Below are positions 19,115 to 30,120 of a DNA stretch of 32,302 nucleotides, piece after piece; position 1 is the first letter of the stretch; each line of letters begins with the position of its first letter. The notes under the pieces were generated by a model. It had not been told where the DNA came from and did no database searches. It was given only the letters and a program-made list of their open reading frames with translations. The translations under genes were made by a program, and so were the position numbers. The stretch comes from Mnemiopsis leidyi. Taxonomy: Eukaryota; Ctenophora; Tentaculata; Lobata; Bolinopsidae. The stretch covers positions 54,397-86,698 of the forward strand of contig JH155746.1 of assembly GCA_000226015.1 (NCBI GenBank), in the 5' to 3' direction.

Positions 19115-19225
19115 TAGTATAGTCTTGTACTATAGTATAGTCTTGTACTATAGTATAGTCTTGTACTATAGTATAGTCTTGTACTATAGTATAGTCTTGT
19201 ACTATAGTAAAGTCTTGTATAGTAT
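19115..19225 (+). repeat. 18-bp tandem repeat, about 6 copies
   Basis: Unit AGTCTTGTACTATAGTAT, with the last copy degenerate. It lies about 80 bp before a second 18-bp array of unrelated sequence. Confidence 0.95.
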
Positions 19226-19299
19226 AGTGTTGATTCCTGTACTGTAATCGTCGCTATACTGCCCTGCAGGGGGTCTGCTGCTATACATTCTGTGTATAT

Positions 19300-19437
19300 C
19301 TCAGTGTATACTTACTACTAAGTTTAAGTGTATACTTACTACTCAGTGTATACTTACTACTCAGTGTATACTTACTACTCAGTGTATACTTACTACTCAG
19401 TGTATACTTACTACTCAGTAAATACATACTCAGTACT
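19300..19437 (+). repeat. 18-bp tandem repeat, about 7 copies
   Basis: Unit CAGTGTATACTTACTACT, with the first and last copies altered. The period is a multiple of three, so both strands show repetitive open frames (YYSVYT and SSKYTL patterns); these are not taken as genes. Confidence 0.95.
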
Positions 19438-20822
19438 ACACTGCTTACACACAGGCTACTCGTTAAAATCTTCACAAGCAATATCATATAATTGTGATTA
19501 TATAATATAATCCCGTCTGCTGCACGAACTTTTCAAGTACATTGAATACACTGATTGTAGTCTGTACCTGCACAGTGATGTATCTTCATTAAATCTGTGC
19601 AGTCCCCTTGTCCCCTGTTTTTGACTCATTTCCAGTGGTGTACACCTGATCTATAACCTGATGTAACCTGATGTAACCTGATACACAACAGTAACTGTGA
19701 TACTAAGATTCAAATCGAGCTTTGCCGCCTGTCCTTAGTGCTTAGTGTGTTGTCTACATAAATTTATCCTATTAGTGACAGAGCCTTTGTTGGTGTTTGT
19801 TATTTAAACTCTTAGTTTTTCAGACAGCTTTTATTTAGATCGTTGAAATACAAGTATGACATATCAGATTTTCGATCGTTTAATTCCAGATTGGAGTGTT
19901 TCTGTAACCAGCTGCAACTTGAAATGTATCTTGCCGTATCTTTATGTCCAGACTTTCTCATGCCTGTGTGTTCAGTCAACTGAAATTCTTCTTCGTGTTG
20001 TCAAACGTTTTAACCAGTTGGAATTTCTTTTGACCGGTTGCTATAGTCGGCATATTTCGAACTGTTCGTCCTGAGAGCTTTCTCTCTGATCTCTCTCATC
20101 CAACCATAGCTGAGCAGCTAGCTCCAGAATGTGCGCCTAGACAGCACATTCCTGTGTTGCCTCTGGTGCCCTGTCTACACCATTGTTAAAACTATAGACC
20201 ACTTCCTCATTCTACTTCCTACTGAGTGTCCCCTTCGGCTGCTTCTAGTTTCTCTATCGTTTCTCTATCGCTAAGTCTTAATATGGTCCTGAGATTGATT
20301 TTCAAACGTTTTCCAGCTTTTACCACAACCTCAACACATTCCCTTAATATTAAGTTGTTAGTTAAAACTTTCTACATCTTCTCACTCCACCTTAGCCGAT
20401 GTCAGATGTTCAGTACTGAAGTGTCTATCTCAGGCGGTATTGTGCGACCTTTTAAAGTGCTTTTCTTAAAACTTGTCTATTAAGCTCTAATAACGCGTCA
20501 TAAAAACGATTTCACAGCTTTTTCCAAGCAGTTAACACCTATCTATCTATTGATGACTAAGTCACTGCATAACAAGCTATAAACTGAAGCCTTTACTTTG
20601 ACTATAAGTTAATTTAAAGCTAGGTACCAGTAGGAGGCTATGTTAACTGTTAAACCTCAGTCCAGTGTTCTGGCTGTGTTCCCTTCACCGTGTACCGGAG
20701 CTCTAAAAGCAGTGCATTTTTGCGCTGCCAACAAAAATGCGCGGTCACCCTGCCCTCTCGATACAGGTTGCAGATGATATCCCTTAAACTCTACGTTCTA
20801 TCACTTGATAATACATATTTCG

Positions 20823-20881
20823 TGACGTCACACCACGTGACATGACGTCACACACCACGTGACATGACGTCACACCACGTG
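20823..20881. promoter_or_regulatory. Triple CRE plus triple E-box cluster
   Basis: Perfect TGACGTCA palindromes at 20823-20830, 20843-20850 and 20865-20872 alternate with perfect CACGTG palindromes at 20834-20839, 20856-20861 and 20876-20881. TGACGTCA is the CREB/ATF site and CACGTG the bHLH-Zip (USF/MYC/CLOCK) site. The array arose by tandem duplication of a 20-22 bp unit. It lies 1.5 kb upstream of the exon at 22336 and could be an intronic enhancer or part of a promoter for an isoform starting at the ATG at 22342. Confidence 0.6.
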
Positions 20882-22335
20882 CTGCAGCGTGCCTACGGGA
20901 AGTGCGGTACATTCCCCCCTCACTTGCTGCCCACTAAACGAGACTGTAAGTCGACTTCAGATGTCGGATGTTTTAAAATTTGACTTGTGCTCAATCAGCT
21001 CCCAGGTTGTTTTTTCTCATTAGCCTCTTTTGTTGTTGTAGCCTTGAGATTGCTGACATTAAATTTCTTACGTAATTAAATAGCTAAACGTTGTGTTTTA
21101 CGTTTTGCTTTGCGTCAGCCGAAATTTTGAATTTAGTAGCTGAGTTTCCTGGTGCAATGCCTTCTTTACTAAACGTCCTCGACCGAAGAAGCGCAAATTC
21201 TCGATGACACGGTGCTATAATTTAAGTCGCACACCTACTTTAACAATCATGAACCCTGGATGATTTCATAATTATAGGCTTGGTGAGGAATTTTCTCGCA
21301 CATAACACGTTCTTGCGTTTCCCTTGCCAGAGTTGTTTCTAAAGAATATTCCAGTGACATTTTCCATCATGTTCGACAGGCACTATCCGTCTAGACTACA
21401 CCAAATAACCTCACCAAGGTGGTCACATAATCCATGTAGATCACATTGTGATGGGTCCGTGGCTTGTAGTACGAACAGAAAATCACGTTCGATAAGTCAG
21501 TGTCGACTCAGTCTCGACTGTGAAATCTTTCAACATCTATTAGTCGTAAGGATATATCCTTGTGTTTCAGTAGTTAGGAACCAGCTTTTGTTTCCGTTCG
21601 AGTTAGTAGAGCCATAACATTTCTATATTTATTCTGTCGTTACTATTTGTGCCTATTCGCAGTTAATGTTGTTATTCATGTTTGTTGCTAAAACTAACTT
21701 TAATTGGGTTCGCTAACTGCAATAATCTACTGCCTCACCTGGCAATATTGAGTGATCTTCCGGTAAAACTTGGCCGGGAACAATGAGATAATTAACCTGC
21801 ACTATTTAATCTTGCTTTTCCTCCTGTTCAAGAACGACCTGTGCTTATGATCGTAAGAACATTGATATTGCAATAAAATGATGATTGATCACAGACGACA
21901 TTGCCAGTGTTTGGTTTCTATCCATTCCTGTCTCGCATGATGCATATATACGAGGCTATCATTACTCCTTGTAAGATTTATGAGGATGACATTTCGTTCT
22001 GACTGTCGTATCTTCTGCCAGAACGTTTTAAACCAAGTAATTAGGATGACGTTACGTCTCATTACACCTCTCTTGGCCAAATCACATTCTCCTCATTATT
22101 CTAATAACAGGCTCGTTAACAGGCTGTCCGGCAGTTTGTCTTGCTTAATCACTCATCTTCCCTCCTTTTAGTTACCCTCGACCTCCACTTCACCTGATGT
22201 GACGTTTCTTACTTGAACTTTGTCATAATTACCACCATGGCCTTAGACTTCGTCGCCTGACTTTGATAAATAAGATACGCTAGTGATAATGGATAGTTAA
22301 ATATTATTGTTATTTTGTTCTCGTTTTACGTTTAG

Positions 22336-23988
22336 CTAAAGATGACCACACCAGGAGAATGTAAAGAAGCCAGCAATGTCAGCGCTCTGCTCCTCAGATC
22401 CCTGGGGGACGTAGCCACCGCCCCCTTTCTCAACTCATGTGACTCTGTGTTCCTTGACTTTGAGGAGAGTTCCAGTACAGTCACTCTGGAGGAGTACAAC
22501 CCCTCCACCCCCTGCCCTCCCCTCTTCGCCAGGAATAACGGTTACAGGTCCCCACCCCCTCTCCCTCCCCTCCCTCACCGCCTCTCGGTTGCTCAAGACA
22601 GTGGATTCAACAGTTACGAGGAAGATCAGAAAGACGAGGTAGCCGATGTCCGGCTCTTACCAGCCCACCTGGACTCCTCCCAGTCCAGATACAGGAGAGT
22701 CTCTAGTCAGGAGCCTCTACGGAGTACCTACTCTAACGGACATGATGAAGTCAGGAGACTCTCATCATCCGCTGACCTAGAGGAACTGGCAGAGTTAGCT
22801 GAGTTAGCCAAAATAACAGACTTGAGGGAACTACGTAGACTGACTTCCACTAACAACCTCATGAAGAGTGACTCGGAGAAGATTGTAACCCACAGTTCCT
22901 GCTCCAACACCTCCACCTCCTCCTCCGAGTTCTGGTCCTCAGATTCCACCTCCGAGGGTGGGACCCTCACTCTCAGGTTCCAGACCATGCACAGTTACCC
23001 GGGCGAGGACAACGACTCGGAACATCGCCGCAGGAGAAAGGTTTCCATCGACATGAAGTACAAGAGAAAACCTAAAGTTGCGAACGTGCTATTTCAAGCT
23101 GCGAACGTAGCTGTGAAGGTGAACTCGCCTGTTCCCGTGGAGGCTAAACTTGTTAAGAAGAAGAAAGAGAAGAAGCCGAAGAAAGGATCCAAACTTAGAG
23201 CTGCGTTAGTAAAACCACTGGATGTGGCTGTCAACGTTAACACTCCAGATAACGCTAACATCAACTTTGACGCTTTCCAAGACTACGCAAGAGACATACA
23301 CCCTGAGCTCCCTAGATCCCGCCAGAAAACCCTCGTCAAGTCCGGACTTATAGCCCCGCTGAACGTAGCGGTAAATGTGAACACTCCCGCGCATGTGAAG
23401 TACCCGCTAAACCAAGCAGACATCCCCAGAAAGAGACACTCTGTTACTCGGCCCCTTCCTGTCGACAGTAAAGCCTTGTTGAACCCTGTGTACCAGAGAC
23501 TGGAGTCCGGAACTGGAAGTTCTACTTCTATCGGGGACGATCACACTCCCCGGTGTTCAGATTCCAGTACTCCTAAAGTCGTAGCCAGGACCTTCTCCAG
23601 AACCTCCACAGGATCAGGGACGGGTCCTCCCGATCCGGGGACAGACGACCCTCTAAAGGCGAGGAGGTTTAATGGTAGAAACGACTCCATTTTCACCCTC
23701 TCAGGCTGCTCCGAGTCAAGCTGTTCTAGTATTGAAGATATATCGGATACAGAAGATCCGGATATAAAACAGACTATAAAACCCATGGCAGCGTACGGAG
23801 TGAAAAAGTCCAAATCAGGAACTCTGACCAGCACCAAGTCAGTGAAGAGTGTGAAGAGTGGGAAGAACTCCAGGGTGGGCAGCTTGAAGAAGAGTCAGCG
23901 TGACAACAGGAGACCTAGTGTCTGTGATGGGCTGTTCGGGGCGATGGGAATTGCTATCAAAGTCAACACTCCGGCAGACGCTAGAAAG
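22336..23988 (+). CDS. Large exon: disordered region with four V-N-[TS]-P motifs
   Basis: Preceded by a strong polypyrimidine tract and TTTAG acceptor; enters in phase 0 as CTA AAG ATG, matching the exon ending at 18203, and ends in phase 0 at AAG|GTAAGT. From the ATG at 22342 it encodes 549 codons. Residues 1-50 are hydrophobic/acidic (LLLRSLGDVATAPF), followed by a proline-rich stretch (PPPLPPLPHRLS, a possible SH3 ligand), an Arg/Leu/Glu-rich segment and Ser-rich acidic patches. A 15-residue motif occurs four times, at residues 249, 288, 335 and 530, each behind a Lys/Arg-rich segment; its core is [NDG]-[VI]-A-[VI]-x-V-N-[TS]-P. The protein continues past the window's visible exons. It could instead be a first exon using the ATG at 22342. 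No family was recognised. Confidence 0.8.
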
Positions 23989-24044
23989 GTAAGTCTCTTT
24001 TAAATTGTATGATAATTTGTTTTTAAAGTCAGGTTGTATATGTG

Positions 24045-24240
24045 GAATGTGGGCTGTGGCTAAGTGGCTTTGAGCATTGGGCTTCTCTTCCAGGGGTCCA
24101 GGGCTCGAATCTCGAGAGTCTGTGGTACAAAGCCACAGCGTTTGTGTGGGGTCTATTTATCCCGCTCGAATGTTGCGTATATGTAGACCCCGGTCAAATC
24201 AGCCGAATTAAAGGGAAAATGTGATTGAGAGTTAAAAATT
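24045..24240 (+). mobile_element. tRNA-derived SINE candidate
   Basis: A polymerase III A box, TGGCTAAGTGG (24057-24067), is followed 34 bases later by a B box, GGCTCGAATCT (24102-24112), the arrangement of a tRNA gene. The sequence after the B box does not close a normal acceptor stem but continues into a non-tRNA body (TGGTACAAAGCCACAGCG, TAGACCCCGGTCAAATC) ending near an A-rich stretch. This fits a SINE head and body better than a functional tRNA. It sits 60 bp after the donor at 23988, inside the next intron. Confidence 0.55.
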
Positions 24241-24811
24241 AGCAAAGCTTGTAGTTGGGAAGACTTTTTCGAGTACGGTATACAGGTGCGAACTACCTTA
24301 CCGTTGAACTGGCTCCGGTAACACATCGCCTTGTTGAATTGTGACTTTGATCCCAAAACTCAGAAAGGCGTATTCGCCTGTTACATCAAATTGTAATGAA
24401 GATTGACTTCATCTTCAAGGAAAATCGTCGCGCGTCATAAACGATTAATTACAACAACAGACGAAGATTCTAAAGCTAACTTTCTAATGGTCAAGTTGTT
24501 CGTGATGTATTTCAGCAAATGTCATAACTTCTCTGACCTGCATTGAACTTGCAGTATAAGTTGTCTTAGTGGGTCCATTACTGCCTTGTTTGTTTTGAAA
24601 TCAAAGAAATTTAAACCCACTTGTTGTCTGTTTGGTATTAGTTACCGGTGTGCCCTCCCTCGTTTGTTCGTTTTGTCACTGCACTGCTTCGTTGTACTAA
24701 CGCTGTCTTCTTTTGTCCTACATTTAATAAATAAATTGTCCGAATGACCTGTAAAATTCTCGTTGGTGCAGTGGTCCTGCAGCACCTGCCCAGTCATTAT
24801 TTTAGTTAGTA

Positions 24812-24919
24812 TAGGTCTTTCTGAAGTGTTTCTGTTTTTATTTGTTCATTGTTCTAGTGCTACTTTTTAGGTCTTTCGGAAGTGTTTCTGTTTTTATTTG
24901 TTCATTGCTCTAGTGCTAT
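24812..24919 (+). repeat. 56-bp tandem duplication, 2 copies
   Basis: TAGGTCTTTC...GAAGTGTTTCTG...GTTCATTG.TCTAGTGCTA occurs at 24812 and again at 24868 with very few differences, indicating a recent duplication. Confidence 0.9.
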
Positions 24920-27900
24920 AATTAGTCACGCAAATGTTCATGTCTCGGGAAACTTTCAATCAACTTTACTTTGGATGTTGATCGCACGATTTAGACTTGG
25001 TACGTTAAGTCCTTAGATGTTACCCCTAAACAACCTGCAAACTTTTATAACCTCTCCATAATGTTCATATTGTTCTCAGACAATCCTCTGAACAATAAGA
25101 ACAACACTCCTGTACCCGTATGTAATACCTTACCGTCTGTAATAAGAACAACACTCCTCTATGTAACACCTCACCTTACTTACCTTGTCTGTCTGTCTGT
25201 CTCTCTCTCCCTTATATCTAGTAATGTAGTAGCCTCAGTACGCAATCAAGTGTATCATCTATATCTAACTGTTACACGGTAGTTGATCTCATTGTAATTG
25301 TACTGTTCGCCTGTAATGCTAGCTTTACTTGGCGTCTTCCCTCACTGTAATGGTCTGCGTCTCTACCAAGCTACTATCTCCATATTGTGACACTTACATC
25401 ATTTGTGGCAAACTTTGCAATCAAATCAAATATGCAGGAGTCTTATTTGCAGTTGTCTTCATCAGGAAAACTCGTCCGGATATCTTTCCTTAAATTCTAG
25501 TAGTATTTCCTTATATATAAGTATTTCCTTATATATAAGTATATATATCTACTATACCGACATGTTGCTAAGTATCGGGGTGCAACCACCACCTCTGTAT
25601 TCTGAACCTTCTGTTTGCTGGCAGAGCGCCTTCTAAACTTACCCTGGCTGTAAAGTACTTAAGCAGCTTTGAAACCTCTACTATCACCGCTAAGTAGCTA
25701 TACTGAGTAATGGAATCAGAATCTCTACAGCGAATACTTGATAGTTATTAAGAGCTATTTCAGTTACAATTTAGTGCCTACCCAGGTTTTTCACAAGATA
25801 ACTTCTTACCACAGCCATTTCAGTTATCGCACTACTGTTTGGGCCTTTGCTTTTTCTTCTATCTCTATTACAACTTAAACTGTAGAGAATGCTATTCTTG
25901 GGGAGGTGTCTCGAATTTCATACCCCATATCTTTAAATTTAATGCTTCCACCTTTGTTTTGGAGGTCAATCTGTGTCTATTGGACCATTTGAGAGTATTT
26001 CACTACCAAGAACTAAGGCAGGGCCAATAAATTTTGAGGAATGAGGGTTTAATCTTTGAAGATTTGAGACACTTCCCCACGAATACCGTTCTCTATTATC
26101 TATGACTATTTCTGTTATTATCTACGGTTATTTCTGTTATACTTCTGTTATTTCTGTTACTATCTTCATCGTTCATTTCTTCTAAATACGATTGACTGTA
26201 TCATATACTGCATCGTATACTTGTTGTGGCCTGTGGGCGGCTTTTTGCTCATAACCATGGCTACTGGGTACTGACCTTGCCACAAAGAAACTTATTGTCC
26301 TAAGTCTGTTAAAATGTACTTACTTAATTAAAATCATTGTTATTTGTATTTATGAGTTGTGGCTTCGCCAGCTGCAAAAGTAATAGTACATAAGTATGTA
26401 GTATAAAGACCCTCTCTCCGATCATACACTAGATCGCAACTTTAGTACTAAATGATAAAATGCAGTGGCGAAACTGGACTTGTACATCGAGAATGTGCCT
26501 TGAACTCGAGAATCAGAGAATAAAATATGGAAAATCACGGATGCTCTACATTAGGCTTCTGGCCCCTCTGCAATCCTTGCGAAAATGTGACTCTAAATTC
26601 GGCGCGACACCACGAGTTAGAGTACAGGCCGTCCCGCCATCCCGCCTTGCCAATTTAGCTTATTAGATTAGTGAGATTATAAACAAGCTTGTCAATGTTG
26701 CTGCTCCCTTAATTGCTCCTGCTCGAGCCCTGTTTTGGGTGTGACAGATTCAGCTGGGATCTCTGTCTGGGGTGTGACAGCTCCCCGATCTCTCTCTCTC
26801 TCACTCTCTCTTCGCCCGAAGATCGGTTATTACTGATTTTCCAGCGGTTTTCAGGGCTTCAGTACTGACATTGCGCTGTCCAGTGCCGTTCCCCTACTGT
26901 TACTGGAAGGGGGAGATGAGGGGGTTCAAAGAAATATGAGAATCTATCCAAGCAGTTTAGAATTCTCAATTTTTAGCTTTTTCACATTTCTTACTTAAAG
27001 CCCTACTTGTTTAATCTCTAGTTTTGGCACGCTTAGAGTTGGACGTGTGTTTTCTAGGAATTGGTGAAAGTTTTGGATCTTCTGCAAAGGTAAAACAATC
27101 ACTCAATAAACTTGAAGCCTCTTTTCAAGGTTCTGAAAAGCTTCCAATATAATCAAATATAATCAGACAACTTCATATTTCACCAAGAAGTGCCAAAGTT
27201 TTCATCTTTTGAGTTCTGAACAATCTGTTGGAATAAGATCAACTTTCGACTACAGAGGTTTTTTTCATTACATCACAAGCACCATATCAGTACAATTTAA
27301 TTAAGTTTGATCTAACAAGCGAATGAAATGAAGAGTCTCTCCCGTTCTCCCCTCCCTTGTTAAAATTCAGGAGAATTTTAAAAGTCATTCCTTCATTTCC
27401 CTCTCTGTCCCAGTCACTTAAGAGTGACATTCATATTCTTCTACATTCTACAATACTTCAGAATAGTCTGGCGGATAATTAGCATTCCCAAAATCGCTTC
27501 CTGATCCTAGTCGTAAACCGACTCGCTAACCTGAACATTTCTTAATTTTCTGACATTTTCCAAGAACTTGATTATTTTTCCTCACAGTGCATGCTTTACT
27601 TGCCAAAATACTGAACTTTTTGAGGCGTGTTTTAAGACTTAATCTAAGATATTGTAGTGGCGTTTCTAGACGATCGACTCCCCGTGGCATTTAAAACTTT
27701 CAAATAAAGTCTAGGAACATTCTTAGTACCAAGCTAAATGTTTAACTTTGCGACAGTTTATAATATTGTATTTGACGTTGAATGCAATTCCATTTTCTTA
27801 CCCTCTGCAAAAATTTCAACATTTCAAGTTTCCTCATCTAGATTTGGGGGAGAGCAGGTTCCGATAACACACTTGTCAGATATCCTATTTTCCAGATCTG

Positions 27901-28078
27901 TCCCAGTGTGCCGTGAGAGTGCCGGTCTTTAGTCTCCCTCGTGACGTGTCACGTGTACTGTCGCTGAGTGTAGACATGACACGTTGTTATTGACAGTAAT
28001 CAGTCCCTGTGTAGCAAACACGTGTGTTACCACTCGTTCAGCTACTCCAGAGTCTCATTGCATAGTCCTTGTTGTCTT

Positions 28079-28327
28079 CGGTAGATGTGTCCCTAGTCTC
28101 GGTAGATATGTCCCTAGTCTCGGTAGATATGTCCCTAGTCTCGGTAGATATGTTCTTAGTCTCGGTAGATATGTCCCTAATCTCGGTAGATATGTCCCCA
28201 GTATCGGTTGATATGTCCCTAGTCTCGGTAGATATGTCCCTAATCTCGGTGGATATGTCCATTGTCCCTATTCTCGGTAGATGTGTCCCTATTCTCGGTA
28301 GATATGTCCCTAGTCTGAGTAGATGTC
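28079..28327 (+). repeat. 21-bp minisatellite, about 11-12 copies
   Basis: Unit CGGTAGATATGTCCCTAGTCT, with point variants and one unit carrying a small insertion near 28260. Since 21 is a multiple of three, both strands are open: minus reads D-I-S-T-E-T-R repeats and plus reads V-S-V-D-M-S-L repeats. No splice or start context makes either a supported gene. Confidence 0.95.
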
Positions 28328-29701
28328 AGACCTAAACTAAATGCTAAATTCTTCTTGCGTGGGATAGCTCGAACATCTCAGCTCTTCTGTCACCTGCCAT
28401 TTAATTTTTATTTCCTTCTCTGACTCTATCAAATTTGCCCCGTTTTAAAGAGATCTCATATTCAAGAGTAGAACTAGAAGTTAGCCATTATGTCATCTTC
28501 TTCTCGCTACTGGTGACCCAAATATCTAGACAATATGTCGGACAGGGTGCACGTGTCGCGAGTTAAGGACTGACTACGAGAGTAAGCCTGATGAGAAAAC
28601 ATTAAGTTTTTGTTGGTCAGAAGTAGGGTGTTTCTTTGATAACTGAACAATTTCACTCGGAGGAATTCCCGTTTCTTTTTTATTCTTCGTTTCGGAACTG
28701 TTCGAACTGCCGATAATTGAAGTTATATTGCTTCAGCCGGAGAATAATTCCCAGTCCCAGTGGATTGAATTGGAGCATTATAAACGTAACCCTTCACTAT
28801 ATCATTTCCACCATTGCTGGCTGCTCGTTTATATAGTGGTGACTTCTCGCAAGATTTAATTAGTATTTCATCAAATTTGTCGTTGCAATACGCGGGACTG
28901 AAATTGGTTATGAAATTTGAAAGGAAGATTTCATTCTTGGATTGCGTTTGGTTCTTTGATTTTTTAAAAGTTTCTCCCTTTTTTGGACAGATATTTTTTT
29001 TCGTTTTTCACACAGAAAAATTGTCTCCAAATTTGAACTTTTGGACTCCCACGCGTAAATGTTAAAGAGAATCAAGATTCACTGAAATTAATTATTCTCA
29101 CAAATTGTTTTGCTATTGCAAAGTCCCTTTCTGTTCGCTTGACATAATTTTTACTTTGCCTGCCGTAAAGGTAGGAAAGTGAAAAGACCCGCTAACTTAA
29201 ATGCTTGATTCGCAAACAATCCTCATACCTCATTGATCGTTTGAGTCACTCTAAAATCTAAATCACTGTGCTGAATTTGTACTGAAAATTAAAAAAACAC
29301 ACGTAAACAGTAAATAGCAGTAGCTTGTAGCACGTATATCTGGTTATATGGCTCAGCTAATCTGATCTAGCTATCTTTATAAACAAGGCCACGTTTTTCT
29401 AGCATCATCAATCAATAGGATACTAAATGAGCTGATTTAAAAGAATAAACTTTCTATTGATAGAAAGGAGACAAATTTTTAACGATTTACAATCCCTCTG
29501 TCCCAGTCTCCTCGCCATGGTGCTGCTGCCCTCGCTGTGATGGGGGTGATCTAAACTACTTGCAAGAGTGAAATCTCCAATTATTGACTATTTATTAGCT
29601 GGTTTTGCGAGATTCTGCAGCCCCCAATGAGCTCATATTCTTATTTAGGTGCTGATCTTCATCATTTACGTCAGAGAACAAACAATATGTAGTCCCCATG
29701 T

Positions 29702-30070
29702 TTACTTAAAAGTAGCTTGTACCCTTTTTTGCATCAGTGAACCTCGAACAATTATTAGGTCATCTTTTGAATGCTGTCTGTTCTTTTGCGTTAGTCCGTA
29801 TTTCTGATTAATTTCCCTTACTTTCCTCAATATAAATACCCCAACAAGTCTTACCTTATACGAGCCGGCGTGATCTTTTATCAGATATCTTTCTGCAGCT
29901 TCAAGTTTAAACGACGAGATAATTTTCGTAAAATCGAAATGACATCGTACGCAGACCATCCTTTTTTTTAATTGCAATGAAATCGTACGACAATATCTAG
30001 TTAGAATGTGAGATATCTTACATTCGCCACAAACTACATCTTGCAAACAGATGATCCTAAGATCCGACAA
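29702..30070 (-). CDS. Hypothetical 122-residue ORF, doubtful
   Basis: An isolated minus-strand open frame ending about 50 bp upstream of the GPCR start, so any transcript would be divergent from the GPCR. It has two CxxC pairs, CGEC and CVRC, 24 residues apart (first Cys to first Cys), which could bind a metal, and a basic C-terminal half (LRKVREINQKYGLTQKNRQH). No family was recognised, base composition is that of the AT-rich surroundings, and no paired promoter signal was seen. It may be a chance frame. Confidence 0.2.
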   Translation of the reverse strand: MSDLRIICLQDVVCGECKISHILTRYCRTISLQLKKRMVCVRCHFDFTKIISSFKLEAAERYLIKDHAGSYKVRLVGVFILRKVREINQKYGLTQKNRQHSKDDLIIVRGSLMQKRVQATFK

Positions 30071-30120
30071 CTATATTTATATCATTATATTCTCTAACCA
30101 TATCCCCCTAAGTCCAGGAA

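Larger units (their letters stand above)
18204..22335. other. Long intron with minisatellites and a possible regulatory cluster
   Basis: No convincing exon. It contains two 18-bp arrays (19115-19225, 19300-19437), an 11-bp repeat of AACCTGATGT near 19656-19682, a hairpin with arms GCATTTTTG and CAAAAATGC (20714-20740) and the CRE/E-box cluster at 20823-20881. Open frames at 19856, 20226 and 21324 lack protein character and splice support. Confidence 0.5.
24241..29700. other. Intron or intergenic stretch, no gene seen
   Basis: No exon continuing the frame from 23988 could be supported. It contains tandem duplications at 24812-24919 and 25085-25175, a TTCCTTATATATAAGTA duplication near 25507-25545, a low-complexity ATTTCTGTTA region at 26095-26165 and the 21-bp minisatellite at 28079-28327. 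Open frames such as 26460-26666, 27738-27932 and 28814-29065 look random. Confidence 0.5.

Noticed and set aside
19281-19510. Repetitive proteins on both strands over the 18-bp array
   Set aside because: Open frames come from a period divisible by three; there is no start context or splice support.
21324-21617. 97-residue plus-strand ORF after TTGCCAG
   Set aside because: Composition looks random, no donor fits the neighbouring phases, and no domain was seen.
24045-24120. Functional tRNA gene
   Set aside because: A and B boxes are present, but the ends do not pair as an acceptor stem, and the sequence continues into a non-tRNA body.
25079-25117. Possible small exon after TGTTCTCAG, ending CCC|GTATGT, as continuation of the exon ending at 23988
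   Set aside because: The phase needed (0) meets a TGA after three codons; the open frame needs another phase, and the stretch is part of an imperfect tandem duplication with 25142.
26460-26666. 68-residue plus-strand ORF
   Set aside because: Isolated, with no splice context and no recognisable pattern.
28038-28335. CRISPR array
   Set aside because: Units are contiguous 21-bp repeats without unique spacers, in animal DNA.
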